From contig JADWQD010000014.1 of the NCBI GenBank assembly GCA_016110215.1, forward strand, positions 124,001 through 188,000: a stretch of DNA of 64,000 nt, given 5' to 3'. The position numbers and the translations under genes are program-made. Each line of letters begins with the position of its first letter. The first letter of the stretch is position 1. Shown here piece after piece: positions 11,697 to 20,831 of this stretch. Source of the stretch: Capronia americana. Its lineage: Eukaryota > Ascomycota > Eurotiomycetes > Chaetothyriales > Herpotrichiellaceae. The notes beneath the pieces are model-generated. The model worked only from the letters and a program-made list of their open reading frames with translations, ran no database searches and was not told where the DNA came from.

Positions 11697-12665
11697 TCTC
11701 GCGCACGAAGGGAGAGTGGACGGGTTGCAAAGGCTACCGGTTTGCTATGGTGAATCCGAGCATGACCGTGGCGATGGTAGCAAAGGCTGTCGAGGCCTGC
11801 ATTGGGATTATTGTTGAAGTTTGTGTTGGTTCCTTTCTCTTGTCCTTCTTTCCTTCTTGTCAGTCTCTCGACTGGCCGTCAGAATACCTCGTGGCTTTCG
11901 GAAGTTTGATCTTCTACGGCATTACATGTAATTCTTGAACGGCGTTTGTTTGTGCGGTTGCCTCTGTTTTAGATAGATTCGACGCTCTGGTAGTGTTGAC
12001 AAGAATGATGATGATGCTCATTACTGACCAGTTGCCTCTGCTTCGTGGACACCTCCAGTGGATCGTCGCTCTTTCTCTTGATGTTGACTATATCGCTTCC
12101 ACCAGCGGAAGTATCCATATGGCTCGTCTTCCAAATTCAACAAAGGGCCTTCGTGCCTCATCTGTTAGTTCAGTACATCTTGAGACCTGCTGTATCTGAC
12201 GGTCGGTGGGTTGTTGCTCCCGATACGTCGTAGTATATCGACTTTGAGAGCCAGAACATCTGTCGATCATGTGTTTCCTTTTGACAGTGTTCTTACCATC
12301 GCTCAATTCATGTACCAGCTGGTTGCTTTGTACGCTCATTGTCTGGTCATGGAAATTCACTCCTGTTGGAAACGCAGCTTCATATGCACACGCTTCACTC
12401 AATACGCGCTGCTGGTACTGCTTGTTGCTAGGGAGCCAATATTCACCAGGGAGGTGAAATCTGCTCTTCACCGCTGGTTAATGTACCAATTCATCCTGAA
12501 GCAGTTGTCGCGTCCACTGTTTTTTTCCCTGTTAAATTGCCCTGCGTCAACTTTCTACCCTTTCACAATTTCTTTCCTCTCCATACTTGAACTGATTCAT
12601 AGACCACATTGTTCGTGACTGAACCGGTTCTCTTCCTCAAGCCTCTTGTCTTATTCGACACGATC
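11697..12665. other. Intergenic
   Basis: About 970 bp separating the frame-shifted gene from the first tandem paralogue. Several short frames up to 135 aa are open on either strand, without motifs. The last 150 bp are CT-rich and likely the leader of the gene at 12666. Confidence 0.45.
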
Positions 12666-15270
12666 ATGGCGAACATGACTGGCTTCGACGTGATTTGCTT
12701 CATCCATTTGATGCGCACACAGACACTTCAAGAACTCGCGAAGCTGTGTGGTCAGCCACTGGAGCTTCCAGAGATGCCTTGTATCGTGACAGTATGTGTT
12801 TCTCCCCCCTTCCTTGCTTTCGGTGATCCGTCCAAATCCATTAAATCTCCTTACTTCTACCCTCTGCTGGGATATGGCTAATCAAATACTACCGCAGACC
12901 GGCGAGCGTCTATATGAGACTAACCTTCGCTCCATGCTTCGATATCTCAAGCATGTCTACAAGGCGTGCAAGAGACAGGGAGCTGTCAACGCCTCGATCG
13001 AGGTTCTTGCGCACCGAGCGATGGTCAAGCAATTCCATGATGTCAACGAGTGGGCGGCCAACCTCCTCATGACACTGGAAATGCCGTTAGGCGTGAAAGG
13101 GCTCGTCGATACAGACATTACTGCTCAAGACCTTCGCGAATTCCTGAACGGCGCCGACTCACCTTCACCGATTGCCGATAATTCTCAATCGCACCAAGAC
13201 TTCAGTCCGAAGCTACCATCGACTGCCGAAGATCCAATCACAGATGCAATCACCATTGCTCAAAATCCAGAGGTTGGTGACGTTGCCCGTTTCGTTCGAG
13301 TTGAACAGTCGCTAAGTACCAAGACACAGGTCTCCGACAACGAGAGCACGGTTTTCAAGTTCTTAGGAAGCAACCTCGATGACAGTCCCCAATTGCGCCC
13401 GCCGTCTAAGCTGCGGAAATTTGGCTTCAGACACGCCTCTCTCCCCCTGCTCCCTACCTTGCACCCGACTACGAGGCTTGAGTCTTCCTCCACCAGACGA
13501 GCCTCGCTACCCATCTTCACCAAAAGTCAGGCATCGCCTTCCTTCTTAGAGTTTTCTGGCGAGACTCTGGAAGATTTCATCCGCGGTGTCGAGGTCTCCG
13601 AAAACAAGCTCAGTAACAAGAACCAATGGCTCGAACTCATTCAGACGCAGGAGGCCATTGCTTTCCTTGGAAAGTCACCAACAACTCAGAAACTGAAACA
13701 ATTCATGACTTTGCATGGACTGGAATGGGTTGTCCGAGTCCGTGGCAAGTGGAGGTTTCAGTCCAGTTTGCAGACTCTGGAAGAAGAATCTCAGTCATCG
13801 CCTTCGTCTGCCCGAAAATCTGCGAATGTTGAACAGCGTCCCTGCGGCCAAACATCAACTGAAATGACGCCCGTCGAATTTGCCCTCCACGCCAGAGCCA
13901 CTGACCTTGAATCCTTTGAGGGGCCGATTCCAGAATTATCCGCCCCTTCCGATATATCAGTCAACTTAGAATCAGTCATGGAAGAACAGATGCTGCTCGA
14001 CGCCTCCTCGTATACTCGTGGTTCTGCCGAAACTGGCGCTGGAGAGTCCGAAGCAAAGTCGCCTCCTGAGGAGCTTGTCACTGAGGAGTCGTCCACCGGA
14101 GAGCGGATCACTAATCTGGCTCACGTCTTCCCTTGGCTGAGGTCTGGCGTTAAGAATGAGAGTGTGTCAGAGCCCGCCATCATTGCACCGGTCGCCAGTG
14201 AATCAGCTTTCACCAGTGGCGACCATAGTCACAACTTGGCACATGTGTTTGTCTGGCTGACGCCTTGTTACGAGGACGTTACATGGGGACTCGGTATCCT
14301 GGAATCCGCTACTGCTCTAGTATATGATGCTCCCGAGGTCAAAGCACCGTCAAACGACCTCGAGCAACCCATTGCAACTAGCGAAGTCCTCACTGTGGTT
14401 AGGGAAGAACATACAGCTGGCAATCCGGACCACGATTTTACCTTCGGGGAGGCCTGTACTCCAAATCCCATCGCCCCTGTCGGCGAATGGACTCCGGCAG
14501 ATTCAACTAAAGATCTAGCTATGGACAAGTCAGTTATTCAAGAGCCAGTCACCGAAGAGTCACTCATCGAGCAGCTCATATCACTCCCTCCACCAGCCTT
14601 GCGCAATTCCGTGCATGAGCCAGACGCCATCAAGCCTGTGATAAGCGATATGTCTGTCCACGAATCAACAAGCGGAAAATTGGACCACATCTTCGTCTTC
14701 CAGAAGCATCTTCCCAACCCAGCTAGCATTGAGACTGATGAGGACCGCCCTGTTGGAGTCAAAGTTTCTAACGACGACGTGAAAGCTCCTGTCAAAGTAC
14801 AGCTTACAACCCAAAGCGACGCCACGAACGCCACGAACGAAAGTGACCTTCCTTCCAGCGACGCTCTTCCAAAAAGGAATGAGCTCACCTCCATGGGTGA
14901 AGAGACTGCTACCATCAATCTTGCGGTTCCAGTCAAGAAACACCTCTCTGGTGATGCCCTTCATCCTATGAGCGACCACGAGGTTCTTGAACGCAACTTC
15001 AAGCCAGAGCTTGGTATGGACCTGACAACATCCTTCATCCCTCCGCCATCAAGCGACGCGGAGAGTGGTTTGACTGAAGATTCATTAGGTCAACCTGTCC
15101 ACAATGGGAAGCTTATCCTCTCTCCATGGTCGTTCACCCCATTTCTCGCCAGCGCGACCGTGTCCGCCATTGTGGTCTCTGCATTCTGCCCAGCGCTCAC
15201 GGCGACGATGCTCTGGGCGAGCATCATATACACCAAGAACAAGCTTAACTCTTGGAGCACGTGCTTGTGA
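12666..15270 (+). CDS. Hypothetical protein, long tandem paralogue with HVFPWL-type repeats and C-terminal hydrophobic segment
   Basis: Function not recognised. The model is join(12666..12791, 12898..15270), 832 aa; the 106 bp intron (GTATGT donor, CCGCAG acceptor, phase 0) joins CIVT to TGERLYETNLR. The N-terminal ~120 residues form a domain shared with the next gene: TGERLYETNLRSMLRYLKHV, VKQFHDVNEWAANLLMTLE and a following D-I-T-x-Q-D-L-R-E stretch. The long middle is acidic, Ser/Thr/Pro/Glu-rich and probably disordered. It contains recurring short motifs, NLAHVFPWL near residue 448 and NLAHVFVWL near 488, with looser copies (HDFTF, LDHIFVF) further on. The C terminus has one hydrophobic stretch (FLASATVSAIVVSAFCPALT) suggesting membrane anchoring. 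Conserved intron position and order indicate a tandem duplication. Confidence 0.7.
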
Positions 15271-15922
15271 ATATTTTCTGTCTCCCTTGGTTCTGGCCTA
15301 AGCAATATCGACCTGGAGGTCAGGGAGCGCTCAGCCTTATCTGTATGGGTTATGGAAACATCCGTTGTGTTTTCCATGGGTTCTGTGGGGAGATTGTGCT
15401 AGGCGTTTTGGTCGACTTGGTTTCTTCTAGGATGGGTGTGTTTCTCCATGATCATGGCAATGCATACAGTTGGTCTCGGGATAGGTCAGAATGCTTGGAA
15501 CTGTAGGTCTCAACCGCCTGTGATCTGCTCCGCTTGGTTCCTGCAAAAGTGTTTTCAACAATATTAATTGGGTTTTTTAACGAGGTACAGCCCTTTTCTA
15601 GTCCGGCCTCACTCTTCTCGTACCCAACTCAATGCCCAGTACTAAAGTTTATTTCAAGTGCCATAGTCACGGTAGGCAGTGATGAGGTAGAGGACGTTGA
15701 GGGATCAGCCGCGCTGAATATTGAGCAGTCGACATTCACTTCGTGCGTTACTCCCGGGGTGTCACCTCACTAGCTGCCACTGCCTTCTGCCAACGGCCCA
15801 TTCCCCCATCAAAACAAAGGAATCCCTTTCTCGGCTCGTCTTCTCACCTACATCAGCTGCGCACTGCATGCATTTCCAAAATAACGTCAACAGGCTGAGA
15901 GGCATCAAAGTAGCACGTCAAT
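15271..15922. other. Intergenic between tandem paralogues
   Basis: About 650 bp between the two related genes. I see short frames only and no repeat that would mark the duplication boundary. Confidence 0.45.
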
Positions 15923-16886
15923 ATGGCCGCTATCGACGGCCTCACCATTATCATCCTTCTGCGAGAATGTATAGTCCAGCAGCTCATGCCATTGCGTGTC
16001 AATGGCTTGCTGCTCCCGGAATTCCCTCCTCTCATCACCGTAAGTACCAATTCAGACCCCACCCTGCCTTGTGGACACAGAGTATTGATTTCCAAAAACC
16101 TTGCAGAGTGGCGCCCGGCTGTATGAAACCAACCTGAGAGCTTTACTCGTCTACTTCAAGCATGTCAACGCGGCGTGCAAGAGTAATGACCAGGACTCAT
16201 ACTCCAAAGTCCTTACCTACCGTAACGTCATTAGACAATTCCATGATGTTGACGAGTGGGCGACCAAGACTCTCCTGTCGTTATGTTCGCCAGAGGGACC
16301 AGATGACCTTTCAATGAGCCACATTACTCCAGAACAATTGAAGGAGCAGCTGAACGCCCCGGCTGCCTCGCTCCCCAAGAGCATTGAAGGCTTTGTGGCT
16401 GCTAAAATCCTTGAGCCAGTGTTCGACGGCAACCTCATTTTCGGCCCAAAAGACACGCACACGGACAAATTCAACGTTCAAAGCGATGAATCTATGAGCA
16501 TACATCCCTCCTCCAATCTAGATCACGTCTTTCCATGGTTGAATACCCCTCAAGCTGGGTCTGTCAGGACAGGTGACTCCGGCTACCCCTCCGGCATTGA
16601 CCTGGAAAAGGTCCCCAATGATCAAAGTCCAATAATACCTACCATTATGCTCACTGAACCAGATGGAACTGAGGCTGATGCCAACCGGCCGACAAAGAGC
16701 ATGTCAAGGCATACCCGACCGGCCCTGGATTCTTCGAGATTAACGCCCCTCGCGCCGGTGAAAAGAGTCTCGACGCGATATCAGCGATACTCCATTGACG
16801 ACGATAGCTCCTCCAGAGCTAATCGGGCCGCCTTCAATCCTTTTCGGCTTTACTATCATTGTTCTTCCTATGGAGGGTCTATTTAA
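15923..16886 (+). CDS. Hypothetical protein, short tandem paralogue
   Basis: Function not recognised; this is a shorter relative of the gene just upstream. The model is join(15923..16039, 16107..16886), 298 aa; the 67 bp intron (GTAAGT donor, TTGCAG acceptor) sits at the same phase-0 position, joining LIT to SGARLYETNLR. Shared features are the hydrophobic first exon ending in a Pro-rich stretch, RLYETNLRALLVYFKHVNAA, IRQFHDVDEWATKTLLSL, and HITPEQLKEQL, then one HVFPWL copy (SSNLDHVFPWLNTPQ). The remaining C terminus is Ser/Pro/Asp-rich, likely disordered, and lacks the hydrophobic anchor of its neighbour. The end (CSSYGGSI) could be incomplete if a further intron was missed. Confidence 0.65.
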
Positions 16887-17566
16887 TGCGGCGTCGTGGA
16901 CGAGGCAAGGCTGAAAGCCCCTGCCAAGGCTGTCGTCGTGTCGCCGAAAAGGGCAATGTCTCTCTCTTACTGTAGGATAGATGTCTACTTGCTGCAAACC
17001 AGTTATGAGTAGAGGCTATCCTTCCTGTAAGCCAATGAATGAATAGAGCTGTCACCCATCAAGTTTAGGAGTTTGGAAGACAAAGACGAAGACCCATCTC
17101 TGTCTCGAATTTACAGGTTAAGGCTTTGTTTTGGATCAGAGGATTAATTAAGAAGAAAAGAATGCTCGAGCATATTAAAGTAGGACTTACCTGTCTAGCC
17201 TTTAGATGCCCCGTGGGAAGCTGAATATTGTATCAATGAAGCTAAGATCCGACCCATCACTGCTGCTGGTGAGAGAAAAGCTCACTCGGTCGGTTAGTGG
17301 TAAGCTGTCATCTGCAGTATCTCAGTTATGTATCAGAGCTGGAAGGCACATCGTGATATCTTCTGTACTTATCGCAGCTTACAGTAGTACTGTAGCTTAT
17401 CAGCTCGGGCGGCCGCCACTCGTTCGCTCGAGCACTTGGGTACTTCGCCGGTGATAAATCAACCTATGTAGTCGCGAAACACACCCAGCCCTGACCCGTG
17501 CATCCTCACTCAGGTCACACCGATACAGTCATGCTGCCACGGGGAACTAGACGTCGTGCGCCTACA
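16887..17566. other. Intergenic
   Basis: About 680 bp between genes pointing toward each other, so mainly 3' flanks. Somewhat AT-richer around 17040-17200. No motif, repeat or RNA gene recognised. Confidence 0.45.
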
Positions 17567-17764
17567 CTACCCACCACGATATCCCCGTCGACTTGCACGC
17601 CCCCCAGCAGTTTCACTTTCGACTCCACCATCATCGTCATCAGCGGATTCGCCCCCGCCATGTCGCGAGCCTCCAGTATCGCCTCGATCATCACGGCCAT
17701 GCCCTCTCGACCCGCTGAAAGGATCTTCGCCCCAAGCCGCGGAACCGCCGGGGCCACCAAAGTA

Positions 17765-17816
<52 letters not shown>

Positions 17817-18472
17817 TCGGAGTAATCTGAAAAATCCGAATCGTCAAACATGGCGTCGAACATGTCACCAACGTCCGGGTCAAAACGACCAAACCCGAAG
17901 TCGGGCATACGACCTGGTCCACCGCGTGGTCTTCTGCCATGACAGGGGCGTCGATGCCGTCGATGCCGTCTATCTCTAAACCCTTCTTCCGGGCCGCCAA
18001 AGCCATTGAAGCCGCCAAAGCCATCGGAGCGGCCGCCGAAATGGATATCTATCCCCCCATCGGGACGTCGGGTCTGGCGAACCCTAGTAGGGCCTCCGGA
18101 GCTGGCGACTAATCGACCATTGTTCCAGACTTCGAAGGAGCTGCCGTTCGCAATCGCCCAGGCATTCCTCCCGCCGCGGCCGCGGCCGCCGTCGTTGATG
18201 TTCTCGATGATGCCTCCTCCAGGATAGTTGGCTCTGCGTCCATGGCTGCCGCGACTCCCGGGTGTGAAATCGTGGTTTTGTCCCGCGTTCACTCGACCGG
18301 TCCAGGGGTCAGGGTAGAATTCGGGGCCCCTCATATCGCCCATGTCCCCGTGGCCGAAGTATCCCGACTCTCCTCCGGGGACAAGCGCTTCGAGATCCGG
18401 GTCCCAGTAATCGCCCCCGTGACCGTTGTCTCGAGGGCGATTACGACGGCGGCGACGGCGTGGACCGAACAT
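17567..18472 (-). CDS. Gly/Arg/Asp-rich low-complexity protein with poly-Asp run
   Basis: A single 301 aa frame with a true ATG at 18472. It begins with an Arg cluster (MFGPRRRRRRNRPRD), continues with Gly-rich, RGG-like and FGG-like stretches (GGRGRGGRN, GFGGFNGFGG), an Arg/His tract, and then a run of about 18 consecutive Asp residues, ending in a Ser/Gly/Asp-rich tail. There is no enzymatic domain. The composition recalls RNA- or histone-binding disordered proteins, but that is inference only. Frames on the opposite strand are compositional shadows. The poly-Asp tract is encoded by a near-pure GAC repeat and is expected to vary in length between isolates. Whether the protein is expressed is uncertain. 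Confidence 0.5.
17764..17816 (+). repeat. GTC/GAC trinucleotide microsatellite
   Basis: About 17 uninterrupted GTC units on the plus strand (GAC on the minus strand), encoding the poly-Asp run of the Gly/Arg/Asp-rich protein. Confidence 0.95.
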
Positions 18473-19384
18473 GGTCGTCGCTTGACGCTGATGGATCGAG
18501 TTGAGCTGGATGTAACAAGGTTGTTCCTAAGGTTGCGCGTTGAAAGATTGAGTAAGCGGGCCAGATTGTTTTGGTCGATGGTCAGGCGTTGCAGGTGCAG
18601 GTGATTCGAATGATGGGAATAATCTTTCTCAAGACGAAAGAAGACGGTCCAGGCAGAGGCCGGATATATATAATATATGTACTGTGCCTGGCCCTGCCAC
18701 CCTGTCACTGGGCGTGCGTTTACGCCGTGTGAGAGGCATAAGGTGAGAGACAGTCTCATCAGTTGGACGGCCGGCCGAACAAAACCAAGCAGGAGCGTGA
18801 GGCAATGAATGAGGGACAGAGTATAACTAGTTTTCAGATTCAGGATCAAGGATCGTTTGTCTGGTAACCTACATTCCTCAGGCAGTGGACGGAAACCTTT
18901 ACGGAGACGATACAACATCCCCTTCGTGTCTTCGATCCGGCTCCAGACCAGCTCGATGTCGTGACCGCTTGTAGGGATTCTTGCTTTTACCTTCCAAGCA
19001 ATATCATGCGTTAATACGACTACGCAGTACCACCGCTCAGGTCAGGGGGTCAGGGAAACAGTGTCGCATTCTGCAAGGTCAGCTGTGGCAACTCATCTAA
19101 CAAAGACAAATACAGGTGAAGATAGCAAAAGTGAGTCATCTTGCTTGAGTTGATGCGGCTTCCCACTCACCGCTCCGGAAGACGCGTCGATGATGCGTCT
19201 TGTTCACTGTGTAGGTAAACCGCTTTGTTTGTCTCCAGTTACTGAACACCCCACGTCCTTTGTGCATACTGAAGGCGTTGTGAGTGGCAGTATTTCAATT
19301 CTCTGATGCTGCGACAGAAGATGAACATCAACTCACTAGCTCAACATCCATAACTTTGAAAGTTCACATCACGACCGAGCAAAG
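18473..19384. other. Intergenic, divergent promoters
   Basis: About 910 bp between divergent genes, so it should contain both promoters. A TATA-like run (TATATATAATATATG) lies near 18664-18678, about 190 bp upstream of the minus-strand start. The minus frame 18331-18918 is open but overlaps the start of the low-complexity gene and shows no motif. Confidence 0.45.
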
Positions 19385-20548
19385 ATGGCTTCTCCTCCAC
19401 GCTCCCCATCACCGTCACCGTCATCGGCGAGTTCTCAAAGTGATCTAGAAGACGCTATCATTGAAGCCATGAGGGATTTCATCTTACGGATAGGATCCAG
19501 TGACTACAACGACCGTCCAGTAGACCCCGTGATAATATTCGTGAACGGGTTGGACTCGCGCGAACCGACCGATGAAGATGACGACCTCGAATGGATCCGC
19601 GAGGCCATCAGAGAAGGCAATCGGGCTCTTCACCGTAGGCAGCATGTATAGGACGGTCTTCCGAAATGGTTCGGACCACGCCGCGGGCTGATTCCACCTC
19701 CCTGTTGGCTGCGCGGACCGCATCACTCTGAAGGCCACGCAGGAGGGTTAGCCATCTCGAATGAGATTTTTGGCCTGACAAGCATCCAAACCGTGCTCAA
19801 ATACGTCAACGCCAGGCTAATCGCCATCATCCATGTCGAAGGGCCATCTGGCTCCCCCGAGAAAAAGGACGCCATGGCACTGCTTCGCCAGAACCACCTC
19901 GATTTGGCTTCACTGACGCCAGGGTGCGGTGAAGACGCCATCCAGCCGGAAAACGTACTGCAGATTGATTATGTCGAGATCATTCATCACATGGAGAGCA
20001 CCCTCAATCAAGCACGACAGCGCCTCGCTCGCGCAGAGCAGTACCTCATGACTCTGGAACAGCAATGGCTGATCACCGACAATACATTCAAGGCCAAGGC
20101 ATGTCAGTTCGAACGTGCCAAGTGGCAATATACCTTCAAACGGGTCATTGCGCTCTTGGAATCAGACCGCTTGAAGCAAATTGACTATGCGACAGACGTC
20201 CTCGGCTCTTGCTCTCCTGTCGCTGACCTACCGCCGATTCCAGAACGAACTCGCGCGCCGGGTGCGGAGAACAGCTGTCCCATTTGCCAAGAAGACTTCC
20301 CGGTCCCGGACGAAGGCCAGATTGTTGCTGCGCCCATCGTTACAGCTTGCTGCCGCCAGCCGTTCGATTTCGATTGTCTGTGGCCTTGGATCGTCAGAAA
20401 GGTCGACACCAACCAGACGGCAGCTTGTCCTCTGTGTCGGACCGCCATTCATCTGGCCTTCCTGGGCGAGATGCTGGATGTTCTGATCAAGGACCTGGAC
20501 AAATGTGTAAAGCGACGCCAAGATACGGGCGGCCTGGGCCAAGGATGA
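19385..20548 (+). CDS. RING-finger-like protein (degenerate RING at C terminus)
   Basis: Probable E3 ubiquitin ligase-like protein. The model is join(19385..19634, 19743..20548), 351 aa. The two halves are in the same frame but separated by an in-frame TAG (19649-19651); a 108 bp intron (GTAGGC donor, ACGCAG acceptor) would remove it. The N terminus is Ser/Pro-rich and then acidic. A probable coiled coil lies in the middle (ESTLNQARQRLARAEQYLM). The RING reads CPICQEDF, then VTACCRQPFDFDC, then CPLCRTAI. The Cys positions are kept, but the usual His of CxHxF is Gln, so zinc site geometry may differ. It lies about 280 bp upstream of a HET-domain gene on the same strand. If the stop is genuine the locus would be a pseudogene. 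Confidence 0.65.
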
Positions 20549-20831
20549 CGCTGTCGTAGAATAGGAATCCAGGGTTGGAAAACTGAAATGCGGTGATGTG
20601 CCTAGACCATTGGCCTGGCCTGGTGTCACGAGTCAAGCCCCTCCAACAAATACGAGAAGGCCTGCCTGGGCTCTTTGCACTAGATCAATGAAGGTTTAGC
20701 GACCTGGCCGTATATCGAACGACCTGAAGTCTCAGCCTGACCGACGTGTTCCCTCGCCTCCTTGTCCGCATGCCATTTCCCCGTGTGATACTACTCGGCC
20801 TTTACTGGTATATACGGTCGGGTCGGCCACG

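Noticed and set aside
12796..12897. N-terminal extension of the long paralogue as a continuous frame
   Set aside because: This part is the predicted intron; the paralogue has an intron at the same place and the spliced first exon matches better.
15923..16886. Truncated pseudogene copy of the upstream paralogue
   Set aside because: The frame is intact with good splice sites and the conserved domain is complete, so it is kept as a gene.
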